Source: Paenibacillus rhizosphaerae (GTDB taxonomy: Bacteria > Bacillota > Bacilli > Paenibacillales > Paenibacillaceae). Taken from it: a DNA stretch of 64,000 nucleotides. This document shows, in pieces, positions 1 to 7,578 of this stretch. Where the stretch lies: assembly GCF_014192015.1 (NCBI RefSeq), contig NZ_JACHXJ010000003.1:795200-859199 (forward strand). The letters run 5' to 3'. How positions within the stretch are numbered: the stretch's first letter is position 1; each line of letters begins with the position of its first letter. A model generated the notes under the pieces. It did not search any database, was not told the origin of the DNA, and saw nothing but the letters and a program-made list of their open reading frames with translations. The translations under genes and the position numbers were made by a program.

Positions 1-16
1 ATCGATCTGAATCGTT

Positions 17-454
17 TTATGCGGAGCCGCCATTATCCATATTTCTGATGTAATCCGCCATGCGCCGCATCATTTCCATTCTTGTAAAATGGTATTGTTC
101 GTATAACCCGTGCGCATCCTTGGTGCCAAGCAGGCCGTTCAAATCTTTGAACTCATCGGCATTGGTAATCGTCCCAACCAGCTTTTTCCCGATGCCTTGC
201 CCCCTGTATTCCTCGTCCACAAACACGTCGCACAACCAATACATTGTGGCCCCGTCGGTCACGACCCGCGCAAAGCCGACCAGCCTGTCTCCGATATAAG
301 CCCCGTAGCAAATGGAATTTTCGATCGATTTCAGGATTCTTTCTCTGGGCCGTTTATTTGCCCAATAGCTCCGCGACAGAAAATCGCAAACCTTCTCCAC
401 GTCCAGTTTTGACTTGTCGGTGCTGATCACCAAATCGCCGTTCAAGTTTTCCAT
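17..454 (-). CDS. GNAT family N-acetyltransferase
   Basis: A 145-residue cytosolic GNAT fold protein expected to move an acetyl group from acetyl-CoA to an amine; the substrate cannot be read from the sequence. The acetyl-CoA pyrophosphate loop is visible as EEYRGQGIGKKLV near residues 81-93, preceded by the beta strand YWLCDVFVD. The C-terminal part GLYEQYHF resembles the usual end of motif B. The ATG start follows AAGGGTGG. It is monocistronic; the next minus-strand gene upstream is separated by a terminator. The family is clear, the specific role unknown. Confidence 0.85.
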   Translation of the reverse strand: MENLNGDLVISTDKSKLDVEKVCDFLSRSYWANKRPRERILKSIENSICYGAYIGDRLVGFARVVTDGATMYWLCDVFVDEEYRGQGIGKKLVGTITNADEFKDLNGLLGTKDAHGLYEQYHFTRMEMMRRMADYIRNMDNGGSA

Positions 455-533
455 TTATATCCACCCTTTATGTATTTAAGGGCAATAGTAACAAGTCTGA
501 TTCCAAAGTTCAATCGTTTTTTTGCAAAATAAA

Positions 534-569
534 AAGAACAAAACCCGAGAAATCTCGGGCCTTGTTCTT
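534..569 (-). terminator. Rho-independent terminator after the KGG gene
   Basis: A long hairpin: AAGAACAA and CCCGAG pair with CTCGGG and TTGTTCTT around an AAAT loop. Read on the minus strand it is followed by a U-rich tract, so it should end transcripts coming from the KGG-repeat gene. A second weaker hairpin (ATCCGG...CCGGAT) lies at about 594-620. Confidence 0.8.
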
Positions 570-671
570 AGGCTGGGCTCCACGTGTCGCAGGATCCGGT
601 TTTTCTTTCAAAAAGCCGGATTCAATCGCCGCTTACCCTAATGTCATATTCCAATTTAGGGGGCCATCGTA

Positions 672-881
672 TTAATCGTTGTCACGCTGACGTGCGCGGG
701 CTTCGCCGCCTTTTTCACCGATTTTACGGTAAAAGTCCTTGTCGTGGGACTCGGCTGTAGCCTCCCCGCCCTTGCGGCCGATTTCCTGATAAAATTCTTT
801 GTCATGATTTTTCGCCGTGGCTTCTCCACCCATACGGCCTCGTTCTTCCGGACTCATTTTGCCATTTTGGTTATTTGCCAT
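672..881 (-). CDS. KGG-repeat general stress protein
   Basis: A 69-residue, highly charged, glycine-rich protein made of three tandem units of about 20 residues. Each contains a GG motif (GRMGGEAT, GRKGGEAT, GEKGGEAR) with the spacer HDKEFY or HDKDFY. This is the KGG repeat of GsiB-like and plant Em/LEA-like stress proteins, which are hydrophilic, probably unstructured and linked to desiccation or general stress. No membrane segment or catalytic motif is present. ATG follows AGGAGTGATTAATC. Transcription ends in the hairpins at 534-620. The family assignment is firm; the stress role is taken from the family. Confidence 0.85.
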   Translation of the reverse strand: MANNQNGKMSPEERGRMGGEATAKNHDKEFYQEIGRKGGEATAESHDKDFYRKIGEKGGEARARQRDND

Positions 882-1179
882 GATTAATCACTCCTCTGAA
901 TTTTTGGAATTCCTTCACGCCATGTATTTAACCGCATGAAAAAATATTAAACATGTTCTCCTTCCATTTGCCAGCATGAAATTTTTAACTTATTTCAGCT
1001 CGATTATACTTTAGTTACGATTAGTTAATCGTTTAGGTTATTGAATAAATCAACATATACCCTTTCTATATCAGCTTCTCATTAAAAAAAGAGAGTGTCT
1101 CCATTCTGCCTGTTACAGACTCTTTAATAGTATGCTAAAGATAGAATTCACGTACTTCCAGCCCCTCTCTCATTTCTCA
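882..1179. other. Intergenic region between KGG gene and mannan operon
   Basis: No gene was found. It holds the ribosome binding site of the KGG gene at its left end and an AT-rich inverted repeat CGATTA-GT-TAATCG at about 1018-1031. It also holds a hairpin at about 1086-1128 (AGAGTGTCT...AGACTCT) that on the minus strand is followed by seven Ts, like a terminator without an obvious upstream gene. Confidence 0.5.
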
Positions 1180-1209
1180 TTGACAATATCGCTACCGGAT
1201 TATTAATAT
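1180..1209 (+). promoter_or_regulatory. Sigma-A-like promoter of the mannan disaccharide operon
   Basis: A consensus TTGACA at 1180-1185 is followed after 18 bases by TAATAT at 1204-1209. It lies about 50 bases upstream of the epimerase start and is the only good promoter match in the gap. Confidence 0.6.
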
Positions 1210-1216
1210 AAATTTG

Positions 1217-1236
1217 TAAGGTTAACGATAACTTAA
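1217..1236 (+). promoter_or_regulatory. Putative LacI-family operator
   Basis: GTTAACGATAAC (1221-1232) has GTTA/TAAC arms around a central CG, the usual form of LacI-family operators. It lies just downstream of the -10 element and before the ribosome binding site, a position suited to repression. The likely binder is the LacI regulator encoded at 3788-4804. This is inferred from shape and position only. Confidence 0.4.
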
Positions 1237-1258
1237 TATAAAAGGAGTGCGTTAAGCG

Positions 1259-2434
1259 TTGAAATCCATTGAACAGGAAATCCGTAGGGAGTGGACAGAG
1301 CATATCCTCCCCTTTTGGGCGGCATTGCGGGATGACCGGCATGGGGGATATTACGGCGAAGTGAGCGTAGACCTGCAAACGGACACTCTAGCTCCCAAGG
1401 GAGGGATCGCCACCGCGCGCCAGCTGTGGTCGTTTTCCGCAGCCTACCGGGTAACCGGCGATGAGATATGGGCATCCCATGCGAAGCATGCCTATTTGTT
1501 TTTAAAAGACCGGCTTATAGACCGGGAGTACGGCGGTATTTACTGGATGGTTGATCATGAGGGACAGCCGCTGGACACGCGCAAGCATGTGTATGCCCAG
1601 TCCTTCGCCGTCTACTCGCTCAGCGAATACAACCGGGCCACCGGCGATGCGGAAGCGCTTGAGCTGGCACGCGAACTTTTCGGGCTGATTGAAGAGAAAG
1701 GCTATGATTCCGGCATTCAGGCTTATAAAGAAGAGTTTGACCGCGAGTGGCATGAGCAGCCAAACGAAATGCTCAGCGAAAATGGGATTAACGCGGACAT
1801 CACGATGAACACCACCATCCATGTGCTTGAAGCGTATACGACGCTGTATCGCGTATGGCCGGATCCCCGGGTCCGCTCCGCACTGGAACATTTGCTGTCC
1901 ATGCTCTACAACCGGATTTACGATCCAGAGAAGAAGCGTCTGAATGTGTTCTTTGACCGCAGCTGGAACTCTCTGCTGGACCTGACCTCGTTCGGTCATG
2001 ACATTGAAGCGAGCTGGCTCATTGACGATGCGATGAAAGCCATCGGTTCCGACCATGCCGATTACGCAAAGATGGTGGTAGACATTGCTTATCAGGTCGC
2101 CGATACCGCAGTTTCGGAAGACGGCTCCCTGATGAACGAGCAGCACGGCGACCGTATCGACGATACCCGCATTTGGTGGGTGCAGGCCGAGTCTATGGTC
2201 GGTTTCTATAACGCCTATCAGCGGACGGGCGACACCCGTTTTCTGGATCTGATCGACCGGATGTGGACGTATACGAAGACCCATATCATTGATCCTAGAG
2301 GCGGCGGGGAATGGTATTGGTCGGTTCAGGCGAACGGGCAGCCGGATCGCCGTGAAATAGCCGGACCTTGGAAGTGCCCTTATCATAACAGCCGATTTTG
2401 TATCGAAATGATCGAAAGGATGAATGAAGCATGA
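1259..2434 (+). CDS. Cellobiose/mannobiose 2-epimerase (AGE family)
   Basis: A 391-residue (alpha/alpha)6-barrel enzyme of the N-acylglucosamine 2-epimerase family, at the length of cellobiose 2-epimerases. These convert the reducing-end glucose of a beta-1,4 disaccharide to mannose or the reverse. Three histidines expected in the active site are visible: H188 (NTTIHVLEAY), H247 (SFGHDIEASW) and H376 (WKCPYHNSRF). The start is TTG at 1259, seven to nine bases after AAAGGAGTG; no better start exists. It overlaps the next gene by four bases (ATGA). Paired with a GH130 phosphorylase, it probably turns Man-beta-1,4-Man into Man-beta-1,4-Glc. The family is firm; the mannobiose assignment rests on the neighbour. 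Confidence 0.88.
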   Translation: MKSIEQEIRREWTEHILPFWAALRDDRHGGYYGEVSVDLQTDTLAPKGGIATARQLWSFSAAYRVTGDEIWASHAKHAYLFLKDRLIDREYGGIYWMVDHEGQPLDTRKHVYAQSFAVYSLSEYNRATGDAEALELARELFGLIEEKGYDSGIQAYKEEFDREWHEQPNEMLSENGINADITMNTTIHVLEAYTTLYRVWPDPRVRSALEHLLSMLYNRIYDPEKKRLNVFFDRSWNSLLDLTSFGHDIEASWLIDDAMKAIGSDHADYAKMVVDIAYQVADTAVSEDGSLMNEQHGDRIDDTRIWWVQAESMVGFYNAYQRTGDTRFLDLIDRMWTYTKTHIIDPRGGGEWYWSVQANGQPDRREIAGPWKCPYHNSRFCIEMIERMNEA

Positions 2435-3612
2435 TCCATAAAAAATACGCCGAGCTGGCTTCCCGCCAGGAGGAACTGTTGTCCCGGCCTAATGAGCGGA
2501 ATACGGAGTTTTACAATGGAGTCTATGACCGGTACAAGTACCCTGTGATCACCCGCCACCACGTGCCGATCCATTGGAGGTTTGACCTGGATGCGAAGCG
2601 CAATCCGTTCTTTATGGAACGGCTGCGCATGAACGCCACGCTGAATCCGGGAGCCATTTATCACGATGGAAAATATATTCTGGTCGTACGGACCGAGGGC
2701 CTGGACCGCAAGTCGATATTCACCCTGGCTGAGAGCGAGACCGGAATCGATAACTTCCGTTTCGTGGATCAGCCGTTGGTCTGGGACGATATCGACCCGA
2801 ACGAAACGAATATGTACGACATGCGCCTCGTCAAGCATGAGGACGGCTGGATTTACGGAATCTACTGCTCCGAGCAAAAGGACCCGGACGCACCGGCTTA
2901 CGATACGTCGAGCGCTGTAGCGCAGGCCGGGCTTGTCCGCACCCGGGACCTCAAAACCTGGGAGCGTCTGCCGAACATTCAGACCGGCTCACCGCAGCAG
3001 CGGAACGTGGTCCTTCATCCGGAATTCGTGGACGGCAAATATGCGTTTTACACGCGGCCGCAGGATGGCTTCATCTCTACCGGTTCGGGCGGCGGTATTG
3101 CTTTTGGGTTGTGTGAGGACATCCTGAATCCGGTCATTGACCAGGAGACGGTGATCGACGAGCGCCGGTATCATACGGTATATGAAGTGAAGAACGGTCA
3201 AGGGCCTGCCCCTATCAAAACCGACCGCGGCTGGATCCATATCGCCCACGGCGTCCGCAATACGGCAGCGGGTCTTCGCTATGTCCTGTATATCTTTGCA
3301 ACCAGCTTAGACGATCCGGCCAAGGTTATTGCTAAGCCAGGCGGCCACTTCATCGCACCGTACGATGACGAACGCGTCGGGGACGTCTCGAACGTGATTT
3401 TCTGCAACGGGGCGGTCGTCAACGAGAAGAATGAAGTCTTTATTTACTATGCTTCAAGCGATACCCGCATCCATGTGGCCACGACGACGGTAGACCAGCT
3501 GGTCGATTACACGTTCAACACGCCGGCGGATGAGTTCCGTTCGCTGGACAATGCGGCCCAGCGCGCCAAGCTGATCGCACAGAACGAAGAGCTGCTGCGC
3601 GTGCGCGCTTAA
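2431..3612 (+). CDS. 4-O-beta-D-mannosyl-D-glucose phosphorylase (GH130)
   Basis: A 393-residue cytosolic five-bladed propeller enzyme. The sequence around MNATLNPGAIY and TNMYDMRLVKHEDGW places it in GH130 subfamily 1, with D130 as the likely general acid. Such enzymes split Man-beta-1,4-Glc with inorganic phosphate to give alpha-mannose 1-phosphate and glucose, saving one ATP. It starts inside the stop codon of the epimerase (ATGA), so translation is probably coupled. The two genes together form the known mannobiose-to-mannosylglucose route; no transporter or mannanase lies in this window. The subfamily call could shade into other GH130 substrates. Confidence 0.88.
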   Translation: MIHKKYAELASRQEELLSRPNERNTEFYNGVYDRYKYPVITRHHVPIHWRFDLDAKRNPFFMERLRMNATLNPGAIYHDGKYILVVRTEGLDRKSIFTLAESETGIDNFRFVDQPLVWDDIDPNETNMYDMRLVKHEDGWIYGIYCSEQKDPDAPAYDTSSAVAQAGLVRTRDLKTWERLPNIQTGSPQQRNVVLHPEFVDGKYAFYTRPQDGFISTGSGGGIAFGLCEDILNPVIDQETVIDERRYHTVYEVKNGQGPAPIKTDRGWIHIAHGVRNTAAGLRYVLYIFATSLDDPAKVIAKPGGHFIAPYDDERVGDVSNVIFCNGAVVNEKNEVFIYYASSDTRIHVATTTVDQLVDYTFNTPADEFRSLDNAAQRAKLIAQNEELLRVRA

Positions 3613-3668
3613 GTTTTACCAACACTGTATAACCCCGGCCTTATTTAGATACATCTTTCTTTATTCGC

Positions 3669-3732
3669 TTGCCAAAGCAGGCTATACTGTACTATATGAT
3701 GAATGGAGCGTCCGGCTGCCGTAAGGCAGCCG
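3669..3732 (+). promoter_or_regulatory. Probable promoter and 5' hairpin of the LacI-family gene
   Basis: TTGCCA at 3669-3674 followed after 18 bases by TATATG is a plausible promoter. A perfect 9-bp hairpin CCGGCTGCC-GTAA-GGCAGCCGG sits at 3711-3732 inside the expected leader and has no U-tract, so it does not look like a terminator. Confidence 0.35.
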
Positions 3733-3787
3733 GCGTTCAATGTAACGGACCTTTCGAATAACCAATCGTTGTAAAGGAGATGGTGGA

Positions 3788-4804
3788 ATGAACAAGCATA
3801 TCACCTTGCGGGACATCGCCGAGCGAATGGGCGTCAGCAGCGTCACCGTCTCAAAGGCTTTGAATGATAAGGAAGGCGTCAGCGGCGAATTAAAGGAGCG
3901 GATCAAGCAGCTTGCGGACGAAATGGGATACCGCATCAATAAAGTCGCCAAGTCGATGAAGGAAGGCTTAACCTATAACATCGGCGTCGTCATTCCCGAG
4001 CGTTTTACCGGACAGACGCAGTCTTTTTACCTGAAAGTGTACCAGCAGATTGCGATGGCCCTTGAGCCATACGGCTACGACGGCATTCTGCATATTTTGT
4101 CCGCCGAAGACGAGAAACTGCTCCACCTGCCGCGCATCTACTATGACCGCAAAGTAGACGGATTCATCCTCCTCGGCCAAATCAGCAAGCCTTATATCGA
4201 AGCGTTGGAGCACATGGAACAACCCAAGCTGTTTCTCGACTTTTATGACGAGCATTCCGACATCGACTCGGTGACGACCGACAATTTTTACTGCGCTTAT
4301 GAGATCACGAACTATCTGGTCCAACAGGGACACCGGAAGATCGGCTACGTCGGCAATCTGTATTCGACCAGCAGCATCCAGGACCGGTACCTGGGCTACT
4401 ATAAATCTTTGCTGGAGCACCGAATTCCGTTGAATGACCACTGGATCGTCAATGACCGCGACGAGGAAGGAACGCTGATCGATATGGAACTGCCGGAGGA
4501 TATGCCTACCGCCTTCGTCTGCAACTGCGACCGGGTCGCCCATTTGCTCGTCCTGAAGCTGAAATCGCAGGGCTACCGTGTGCCGGAGGACTGCTCGGTG
4601 GTCGGGTTTGATAATGACGTGTTCGCTACCTTGACTGAACCGCACCTGACGACGGTCGAGGTCGATACGCCGCAAATGGCCCAGACCGCCGTCCACTCCC
4701 TGCTGAAGAAGATCAGCTCGCCGGAAATGCGCTTTGGCCGCGTTCTTGTTCAGGGTAAGATCATTTACAGAAACTCCGTTAAGAAAGCAGACTCTACAGG
4801 TTGA
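3788..4804 (+). CDS. LacI family transcriptional regulator
   Basis: A 338-residue repressor-type protein. The N-terminal LacI helix-turn-helix with hinge covers about residues 6-60 (LRDIAERMGVSSVTVSKALN and KVAKSMKEG). It is followed by a periplasmic-binding-protein-like sensor domain of usual length (FILLGQISKPYIE, VVGFDNDVFATLTEPHLTTV). ATG follows AAAGGAGATGGTGGA. It lies 175 bases downstream of the epimerase-phosphorylase pair in the same direction, so it probably senses a manno-oligosaccharide and represses that operon through the CG-centred site near 1217-1236. The ligand is inferred from context. Confidence 0.85.
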   Translation: MNKHITLRDIAERMGVSSVTVSKALNDKEGVSGELKERIKQLADEMGYRINKVAKSMKEGLTYNIGVVIPERFTGQTQSFYLKVYQQIAMALEPYGYDGILHILSAEDEKLLHLPRIYYDRKVDGFILLGQISKPYIEALEHMEQPKLFLDFYDEHSDIDSVTTDNFYCAYEITNYLVQQGHRKIGYVGNLYSTSSIQDRYLGYYKSLLEHRIPLNDHWIVNDRDEEGTLIDMELPEDMPTAFVCNCDRVAHLLVLKLKSQGYRVPEDCSVVGFDNDVFATLTEPHLTTVEVDTPQMAQTAVHSLLKKISSPEMRFGRVLVQGKIIYRNSVKKADSTG

Positions 4805-4858
4805 CTCAGACCGTGATCCTCGCTTTACGATGCTACGGCATGTCGGTCTTCCGATTCG

Positions 4859-5404
4859 CTATGCATCCGATTTCAGCGGCGTCCAGCCGGTCGCTTGCGA
4901 CCAATCATGGGCTCTCTGCAGAATCTCCCATACGACGGGTCCCTTCCCCTCTACGTATTTCTCGCGTTCATGCTGAAACCGCTGCATCAGAAGATGCTTC
5001 TCGGCCGAATAACGCCGGCAGTCTTGGGGATGTTCGCGCAGGTAGTCCCTAAATAATAGGGTCAGCTGCTCGGACCAGCTCCCTGCCTGCCGCACATGGA
5101 TATGCGTTCTGCGGGTACCGGGAATTTCACGAAAGTACTTTTTCGTCAGGTCGGGATTATCCTCCCTGTGTACAAAACCGACGGACTCAAGCTTGGCCCG
5201 GTAACGGGCAACATCCTGCAATGCCGCAACCGACACCTGAATATCAATGATCGGCTTCGCATCCAGCCCGGGAATGGAGGTCGATCCCACATGATCGATT
5301 CGCACGGCCGCCTCCCCTAAGGCTTTTCTTAGTTTCTTTCCCAATTCGGAAAAGAGATGTCTCCACACCGGATCGTACGGCGCGATTCTCCACTGGTTTT
5401 CCAT
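4859..5404 (-). CDS. GrpB family nucleotidyltransferase-like protein
   Basis: A 181-residue GrpB/UPF0157 protein with a nucleotidyltransferase-like fold. The core HVGSTSIPGLDAKPIIDIQV (about residues 37-56) carries the GS motif and acidic residues typical of the fold; DLTKKYFRE and HIHVRQAGSWSE follow as usual for GrpB. The biochemical role of the family is poorly known, although GrpB-like domains are found fused to CoaE and to acetyltransferases. The ATG at 5404 is preferred over one at 5428 because AAAGGAG lies six bases before it. Confidence 0.8.
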   Translation of the reverse strand: MENQWRIAPYDPVWRHLFSELGKKLRKALGEAAVRIDHVGSTSIPGLDAKPIIDIQVSVAALQDVARYRAKLESVGFVHREDNPDLTKKYFREIPGTRRTHIHVRQAGSWSEQLTLLFRDYLREHPQDCRRYSAEKHLLMQRFQHEREKYVEGKGPVVWEILQRAHDWSQATGWTPLKSDA

Positions 5405-5428
5405 TTCCGGCTCCTTTCCTGGCGACAC

Positions 5429-5462
5429 AAAAGAGAGGAATCCACGCAGGACGCCTCTCTTT
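5429..5462. terminator. Hairpin terminator, usable in both directions
   Basis: AAAAGAGAGG pairs with CCTCTCTTTC around a 15-base loop. On the minus strand it is followed by TTTT and ends the small membrane protein gene at 5509-5649, just before the GrpB gene. Confidence 0.65.
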
Positions 5463-5508
5463 CTTCATGTCAAAGACTTGATGTATCGGGATCGGATGCA
5501 AGCCGGCG

Positions 5509-5649
5509 TCACTCCCTGCTGCGGTCGCTTAATTTCTCACTGATCTCCCGCAGGGTTAGCTGCAGCGCATCCATCTTCTTCAGGCTTGTATATTGGTTGT
5601 TGATGATGGCAACCAGAGCGATCAGCAGGATGACAAACAGAAATAGCAT
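5509..5649 (-). CDS. Small single-pass membrane protein (46 aa)
   Basis: A short gene. It has 46 residues: an N-terminal hydrophobic helix (MLFLFVILLIALVAIINN) followed by a polar amphipathic tail (SLKKMDALQLTLREISEKL) that could form a coiled coil. ATG is preceded by TTGGAGGACGATCAC, a strong ribosome binding site, and a terminator follows the stop. No family is recognised. Proteins of this form are common in Bacillota and are usually unannotated. It stands alone between a GNAT gene and the GrpB gene. Confidence 0.65.
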   Translation of the reverse strand: MLFLFVILLIALVAIINNQYTSLKKMDALQLTLREISEKLSDRSRE

Positions 5650-5700
5650 GTGATCGTCCTCCAATCGTTATAACTGCTGCTCGAAGTTATTCACGAGCAC

Positions 5701-6273
5701 TTAGGTAGTCCATTCTTTATCCTTCCGTAAAATGGAGTACATCCGTTGATCCACAAACTTCCCCTTCATCTTCAGCTGTTCCCGCAGCACTCCCTCGAAG
5801 CTCATCCCGAGCTTCTCCATTACCCGGTAAGACCCCGGATTGCTAGCGTTGCATCTGGCTTCCAGCCGATGGAATCCTGCTTGGACGAAAGCGTAACGCA
5901 CGATTTCCCTCGTCGCTTCCGTGACGATCCCCTGACTCCAATAAGCTCTGGCCAACGCATAACCTATTTCGGCTTTTTCATGCACCGGATCTACATTAAT
6001 GAGGCCAGTTCTGCCTATCAGTTTGCCACTCGCTTTCTCGACAATCCCCCAATGGATCGCTTGCTTCATGTCAAACCTTAAATTGACCCTGGTTAGATAA
6101 TCGATGGTCTCCTGCATAGAAGTATGCCGATCCCACAGTGTTTCAGCCGACACATCCGGATCGCTTGCGAGCTCAAAGTAATCTGCGGCATCAGAGAGTT
6201 CCAGTCTTCGAATCCGAAGTCTCGCCGTTTCAAATGTTGGAGGACTTGAAAATAGTTTTCCTACATCCATCAT
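5701..6273 (-). CDS. RimJ/RimL-type GNAT acetyltransferase
   Basis: A 190-residue acetyltransferase of the RimJ/RimL (Acetyltransf_3) group. It opens with the typical FETARLRIRRLELSDAADYF and carries AEIGYALARAYWSQGIVTEA as its CoA-binding region. It ends with NPGSYRVMEKLGMSFEGVLR. Members acetylate ribosomal protein N-termini, other proteins or small molecules such as antibiotics; the target here is unknown. ATG follows GGGGAGGCCCATGG; a second ATG directly after is also possible. First of at least six RimJ/L-type genes in the region. Confidence 0.85.
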   Translation of the reverse strand: MMDVGKLFSSPPTFETARLRIRRLELSDAADYFELASDPDVSAETLWDRHTSMQETIDYLTRVNLRFDMKQAIHWGIVEKASGKLIGRTGLINVDPVHEKAEIGYALARAYWSQGIVTEATREIVRYAFVQAGFHRLEARCNASNPGSYRVMEKLGMSFEGVLREQLKMKGKFVDQRMYSILRKDKEWTT

Positions 6274-6310
6274 CCATGGGCCTCCCCATTCTAAGCGCTT
6301 CTATTAGGCA

Positions 6311-7081
6311 TTAGCTCCAAACAACCTTCAAATACTTTCGAAACAGCTCATCCAGCAGCGGAGTCGGATCCTGGAGTTCTGTCTTAAAGTCCTTCAAAAA
6401 ATCGATAACGTGTTCAATTTCGGCTTCGATAAAGTCATTGATGCGATCGATCCGCTTTTCATAATCCAGTTCCTCCCCAGCCATCTTGCGACTTAAGAGA
6501 GAATGGACCTCTTTTAAAAGGGATTCATCCGAAATTAAATCCGCAACGAGATCCTGAAAGAGAATGGGAGGACTCGTGTTATACTTTTCGATCCATTTGC
6601 ATGCCAGAATAGGCCGCAGCACATAGAAGTACTTTTTAATCTTCACATGCTCACCGCGCAAATACTCACGGAAATTCCCTTGAGCCATACTTAGATAATG
6701 GTGCATGGATGCTTTGGGAGAAAACACCTTCTCTTTGATGTCTAACAATTCGCCTCTAAAGCCGTAGTTCTCATCATAAACGATGTCAGAAACAAGCCAT
6801 TCTAACAGCGGCGGATTGGACTTTCTAAACAGCTTCAGCGCTTTCCGGATGTCCCACCCGTTGATATCCAGCATATCGTTGATCGGCAGTTCGATCACGT
6901 CCCGCTTATCATCGATAGACAGGTACCATTCCGGCCTGTGCACATAGACAAAACGAACATCGTAGTCGCTGTCTTTGGAAGGAAAACCCCATGCACGGCT
7001 TCCTGATTCCACAGCGAAAAGAATCTTAACCTGATGGTTCTGTTCAATTTCTACTAAATTCTGTTTTATGATTTCTTTCAC
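6311..7081 (-). CDS. RlaP/YcgL-type nucleotidyltransferase
   Basis: A 256-residue predicted nucleotidyltransferase of the RlaP/YcgL type (RNA-ligase-associated family). The catalytic core is ILFAVESGSRAWGFPSKDSD with DYDVRFVYV: GSRAWG binds the nucleotide and the D-x-D pair holds metal. The rest is helical. A GTG at 7081 is chosen as start because GGAGGAGG lies seven bases upstream; the longer frame to 7258 would overlap the next gene and adds an unrelated basic stretch. It follows the tautomerase-like gene by about 60 bases. The substrate is unknown and no RNA ligase gene is nearby. Confidence 0.8.
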   Translation of the reverse strand: MKEIIKQNLVEIEQNHQVKILFAVESGSRAWGFPSKDSDYDVRFVYVHRPEWYLSIDDKRDVIELPINDMLDINGWDIRKALKLFRKSNPPLLEWLVSDIVYDENYGFRGELLDIKEKVFSPKASMHHYLSMAQGNFREYLRGEHVKIKKYFYVLRPILACKWIEKYNTSPPILFQDLVADLISDESLLKEVHSLLSRKMAGEELDYEKRIDRINDFIEAEIEHVIDFLKDFKTELQDPTPLLDELFRKYLKVVWS

Positions 7082-7142
7082 CGCTTGCCTCCTCCGGAAT
7101 GCCCGCATTGATTTCCCCGTCCATTGCTGCTCTCCTTGCTTT

Positions 7143-7529
7143 TTACACGTCCACCCGATAATTGAGATGCAGCTCGTCCCCCGGAAGTCCGCGAATTCCC
7201 CAATTCGCTTTCGGCGTTTCAAAAATCGTGATTTCCAGGTCCGAAACGCCGATCCCAAGGGCGGGAATTCTATCGAAAAGAAGCTGGATCAGCTGCTTTT
7301 TCGCGGCATCCGATCGTCCTTCGAACATGCTGATTTCAATAATTGTATATCTGTCGGTACGGTCACCGGGGTAAATGAAGTCTTCTTGATCCATGAAAAA
7401 GAACCGATGAAACCTTTTATCCTGAGGGAGCTGCAGCGCCTCCACGGCACAGGCTTGAAGCACATCCGAAAAATCGCTCTGGATCGGCTTCAGCGTGGAG
7501 CGCAGACCGAAAATTTTAATTTGAGCCAT
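7143..7529 (-). CDS. Tautomerase-superfamily protein
   Basis: A 128-residue protein resembling the tautomerase family of small beta-alpha-beta enzymes. Features are RFFFMDQEDFIYPGDRTDRY, ITIFETPKANWGIRGLPGDE, and the EGRSDAAKKQLIQLLFDRI helix seen in 4-oxalocrotonate-like tautomerases. The classical Pro-1 is missing: the protein starts Met-Ala-Gln, so classic tautomerase chemistry is doubtful. ATG at 7529 follows AAGGGGAAAG; an earlier in-frame ATG at 7547 lacks a binding site. It may be co-transcribed with cysK upstream and the nucleotidyltransferase downstream. Confidence 0.7.
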   Translation of the reverse strand: MAQIKIFGLRSTLKPIQSDFSDVLQACAVEALQLPQDKRFHRFFFMDQEDFIYPGDRTDRYTIIEISMFEGRSDAAKKQLIQLLFDRIPALGIGVSDLEITIFETPKANWGIRGLPGDELHLNYRVDV

Positions 7530-7578
7530 ACGTCTTTCCCCTTCCATGAAATAGGTTCATCCCGGGATGCCGACCTGG

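Noticed and set aside
900..960. Sigma-B-like promoter (GTTTAA-N13-GGTTAA) upstream of the KGG gene
   Set aside because: The second box fits GGGTAT poorly and a sigma-B factor cannot be assumed in this kind of host.
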